From NCBI GenBank assembly GCA_947589165.1, contig CANQCH010000061.1, positions 1 through 6,693 of the forward strand: a stretch of DNA of 6,693 bases, in the 5' to 3' direction. The notes beneath the pieces were generated by a model. It saw only the letters and a list, made by a program, of their open reading frames with translations, did no database searches and had not been told where the DNA came from. Below are positions 5,673-6,693 of the stretch, piece after piece; positions within the stretch are counted from its first letter, which is position 1; each line of letters begins with the position of its first letter. Made by a program: the position numbers and the translations under genes. The stretch is from an uncultured Bacilli bacterium. GTDB taxonomy: Bacteria; Bacillota_I; Bacilli_A; RF39; UBA660.

Positions 5673-5690
5673 TTAAAATTATAATATAAT
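5662..5690 (+). promoter_or_regulatory. Full-consensus promoter for rplJ-rplL, overlapping the rplA stop
   Basis: TTGACA (5662-5667), a 17-bp spacer and TATAAT (5685-5690) match the sigma-A consensus at all twelve positions with ideal spacing. The -35 lies in the last codons of rplA. The predicted start near 5697 sits just upstream of the L10 leader. No terminator separates rplA from it, so readthrough from the rplK promoter probably adds to this one. Confidence 0.85.
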
Positions 5691-5695
5691 ACGAA

Positions 5696-5814
5696 TTGAA
5701 AACCGAAGACAGTAGGCAAAAGTAAGTCCTACCGAGGGAAATCTTATAGATTAAGTTTAATCTTTTTAGGCTTCCCTTTGCGGAGGCTTTTAATATTATA
5801 AGGAGGACACTATT
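5696..5814 (+). promoter_or_regulatory. L10 ribosomal protein leader (autoregulatory) of rplJ-rplL
   Basis: The region between the promoter and rplJ matches the L10 leader layout known in Firmicutes, where the L10-(L12) complex binds its own mRNA. GTAGG (5712-5716) pairs with CCTAC (5728-5732), preceded by CCGAAGAC and followed by CGAGGGAA. A second hairpin pairs AGATTA (5748-5753) with TAATCT (5758-5763). GAGGGAA (5734-5740) can pair with TTCCCTT (5772-5778), enclosing that hairpin and blocking the downstream attenuator stem. This gives two exclusive folds. A clear ribosome site AAGGAGG (5800-5806) precedes the ATG. Assignment rests on position and recognised layout; the switch mechanism is inferred. 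Confidence 0.8.
5768..5791 (+). terminator. Attenuator hairpin in the L10 leader
   Basis: AGGCTTCC (5768-5775) pairs with GGAGGCTT (5782-5789), including two G-U pairs, across a CTTTGC loop and runs into TTTT (5788-5791). The T-run is short and interrupted, so termination may be partial. Its 5' arm is also used by the alternative pairing with 5734-5740, which is the usual arrangement of a terminator/antiterminator switch. Confidence 0.55.
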
Positions 5815-6312
5815 ATGGCAAGTGAAAAAATAATTAGCCAAAAGAAAGCAATTGTGGATGAAATAATTGGCAATCTAAAAAATAGTGAATCAGTTATAAT
5901 TTTTCAATATCAAGGTTTAACTGTTGCGGATTTATCCGAACTTCGAAGAGAATTAAAAAAAGTTGAAGCTGATGTGAAAATTTATAAAAATACCTTATTA
6001 AAAAGAGCAACTGATGAATTAAAAATTGATTTAGGAGCCTTTTTAGAAGGACCAAACGCTATTTGCTTTGGGAAAACATTATTAGAACCAATTAAGATTA
6101 TATCTGACTATGCGAAAAGCCATGATAAACTAGATATTAGAGTTGGTATTATCAGTGGCGATGTTGCTGATCTAGCAACAATTAAAGAATATGCAGAAAT
6201 TCCATCTCGCGAAGGATTACTTACAATGTTGGCTGGTGGTATGATGCAATATGTTAAAGATTTAGCTATTAGTTTGAATTTATATTCAGAAAAAATGGAA
6301 GGGAAGGAATAG
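5815..6312 (+). CDS. rplJ: Large ribosomal subunit protein uL10
   Basis: L10 is the stalk scaffold: its N-terminal globular domain binds 23S rRNA beside L11, and its C-terminal helix carries L7/L12 dimers. The protein has 165 residues, the ordinary bacterial length. The N-terminal domain shows the family pattern in order: QKKAIVDEI, VIIFQYQGLTVADLSELRRELK (28-48, a typical L10 segment), YKNTLLKRA (57-65) and a GPNAICFG strand (79-86). SREGLLTMLAGGM (131-143) leads into the C-terminal helix MQYVKDLAISLNLYSEKM that should dock the L12 N-terminal domains. The start is the ATG 8 nt after AAGGAGG. It lies only 4 nt before rplL, whose ribosome site is within its last codons. Its expression is probably controlled by L10 itself through the leader upstream. 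Confidence 0.97.
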   Translation: MASEKIISQKKAIVDEIIGNLKNSESVIIFQYQGLTVADLSELRRELKKVEADVKIYKNTLLKRATDELKIDLGAFLEGPNAICFGKTLLEPIKIISDYAKSHDKLDIRVGIISGDVADLATIKEYAEIPSREGLLTMLAGGMMQYVKDLAISLNLYSEKMEGKE

Positions 6313-6316
6313 AAAA

Positions 6317-6688
6317 ATGGCGAAATTAACAAAAGATGAATTTATCAGTTCATTAAAAGAAATGACAATTCTTGAAGTAAAAGAATTAGTCGATGCAATG
6401 AAAGAAGAATTTGGGGTAGATCCAATGGCTGTTGCTGTGGCAGCTGCTCCAGCACAAGGTGCTACTGAAGATGCTGGTTCAAGCACAAAGACTGTTGTCT
6501 TAAAATCAGCTGGTGGCAACAAAATTGCCGTTATTAAGTTATTAAAAGAAATCACTGGTTTAGGTTTAGTTGAAGCTAAAGCCTTAGCGGATAATGGTGG
6601 TAATGTTAAAGAAAACATTCCTGCTGAAGAAGCTCAAGGTTATGCTGATCAATTAACTGAAGCTGGTGCTGAAGTAGAATTAGCTTAA
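6317..6688 (+). CDS. rplL: Ribosomal stalk protein bL12 (L7/L12)
   Basis: L7/L12 is the multicopy stalk protein that recruits and activates the translation GTPases (IF2, EF-Tu, EF-G and release factor RF3). The protein has 123 residues, normal for the family. The N-terminal dimerisation and L10-binding domain is about residues 1-33 (LTKDEFISSLKEMTILEVKE). A flexible Ala/Gly-rich hinge follows (about 38-57). The C-terminal factor-binding domain (about 58-123) has the hallmark helix sequence KIAVIKLLKEITGLGLVEAKAL and ends AGAEVELA. The ribosome site GGAAGG overlaps the last codons of rplJ, favouring coupled translation, although several L12 copies are needed per L10; the sequence does not show how that ratio is reached. 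It ends with tandem TAATAA stops. Only 5 nt remain in the window, so terminator and downstream neighbours (often rpoB) are not visible. Confidence 0.98.
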   Translation: MAKLTKDEFISSLKEMTILEVKELVDAMKEEFGVDPMAVAVAAAPAQGATEDAGSSTKTVVLKSAGGNKIAVIKLLKEITGLGLVEAKALADNGGNVKENIPAEEAQGYADQLTEAGAEVELA

Positions 6689-6693
6689 TAAAA

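Overview
The window is AT-rich. Its proteins read through cleanly with TGG for tryptophan, only TAA or TAG stops, and strong AGGAGG-type ribosome binding sites. The promoters resemble the housekeeping sigma-70/sigma-A consensus, and an L10-type ribosomal protein leader of the kind known from Firmicutes is present. Together these suggest a low-GC Bacillota/Bacilli or a Mycoplasmatota-related lineage that keeps the standard code (TGA is not used as Trp), perhaps an uncultured host-associated Bacilli. That assignment is inference; the sequence alone does not fix the genus.

Layout. (1) Positions 9-2909 (+) encode a very large secreted repeat protein. It has a TasA/SipW-type signal peptide, a charged region, and a long array of GLUG-like repeats expected to form a beta-solenoid. 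(2) Positions 2910-3110 hold no protein gene. They carry a strong promoter, a stretch rich in hairpins that looks like an independently transcribed small RNA of about 144 nt, and a bidirectional terminator shared with the convergent gene. (3) Positions 3111-4109 (-) encode a single-pass membrane-anchored protein with Ig-like/DUF5011-like extracellular domains. (4) Positions 4110-4327 hold two divergent promoters whose extended -10 regions are near-identical inverted copies, then a structured leader. (5) Positions 4328-6688 (+) are the classical L11-L1-L10-L7/L12 ribosomal protein cluster. rplK-rplA have their own promoter; rplJ-rplL have an additional consensus promoter overlapping the rplA stop codon, plus an L10 leader with an attenuator hairpin.

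The four ribosomal proteins cooperate. L1 builds the L1 stalk beside the E site. L11, L10 and the L7/L12 dimers build the GTPase-associated stalk that recruits translation factors. L1 and L10 are the usual feedback regulators of their own mRNAs, and plausible leader targets for both are visible here.

The least ordinary items are the orphan structured RNA downstream of the GLUG gene, a roughly 63-residue acidic Ala/Glu-rich tail on L11 that the standard family lacks, and the joining of a TasA-like secretion signal to a GLUG repeat solenoid. None is proven to be a new system from sequence alone.
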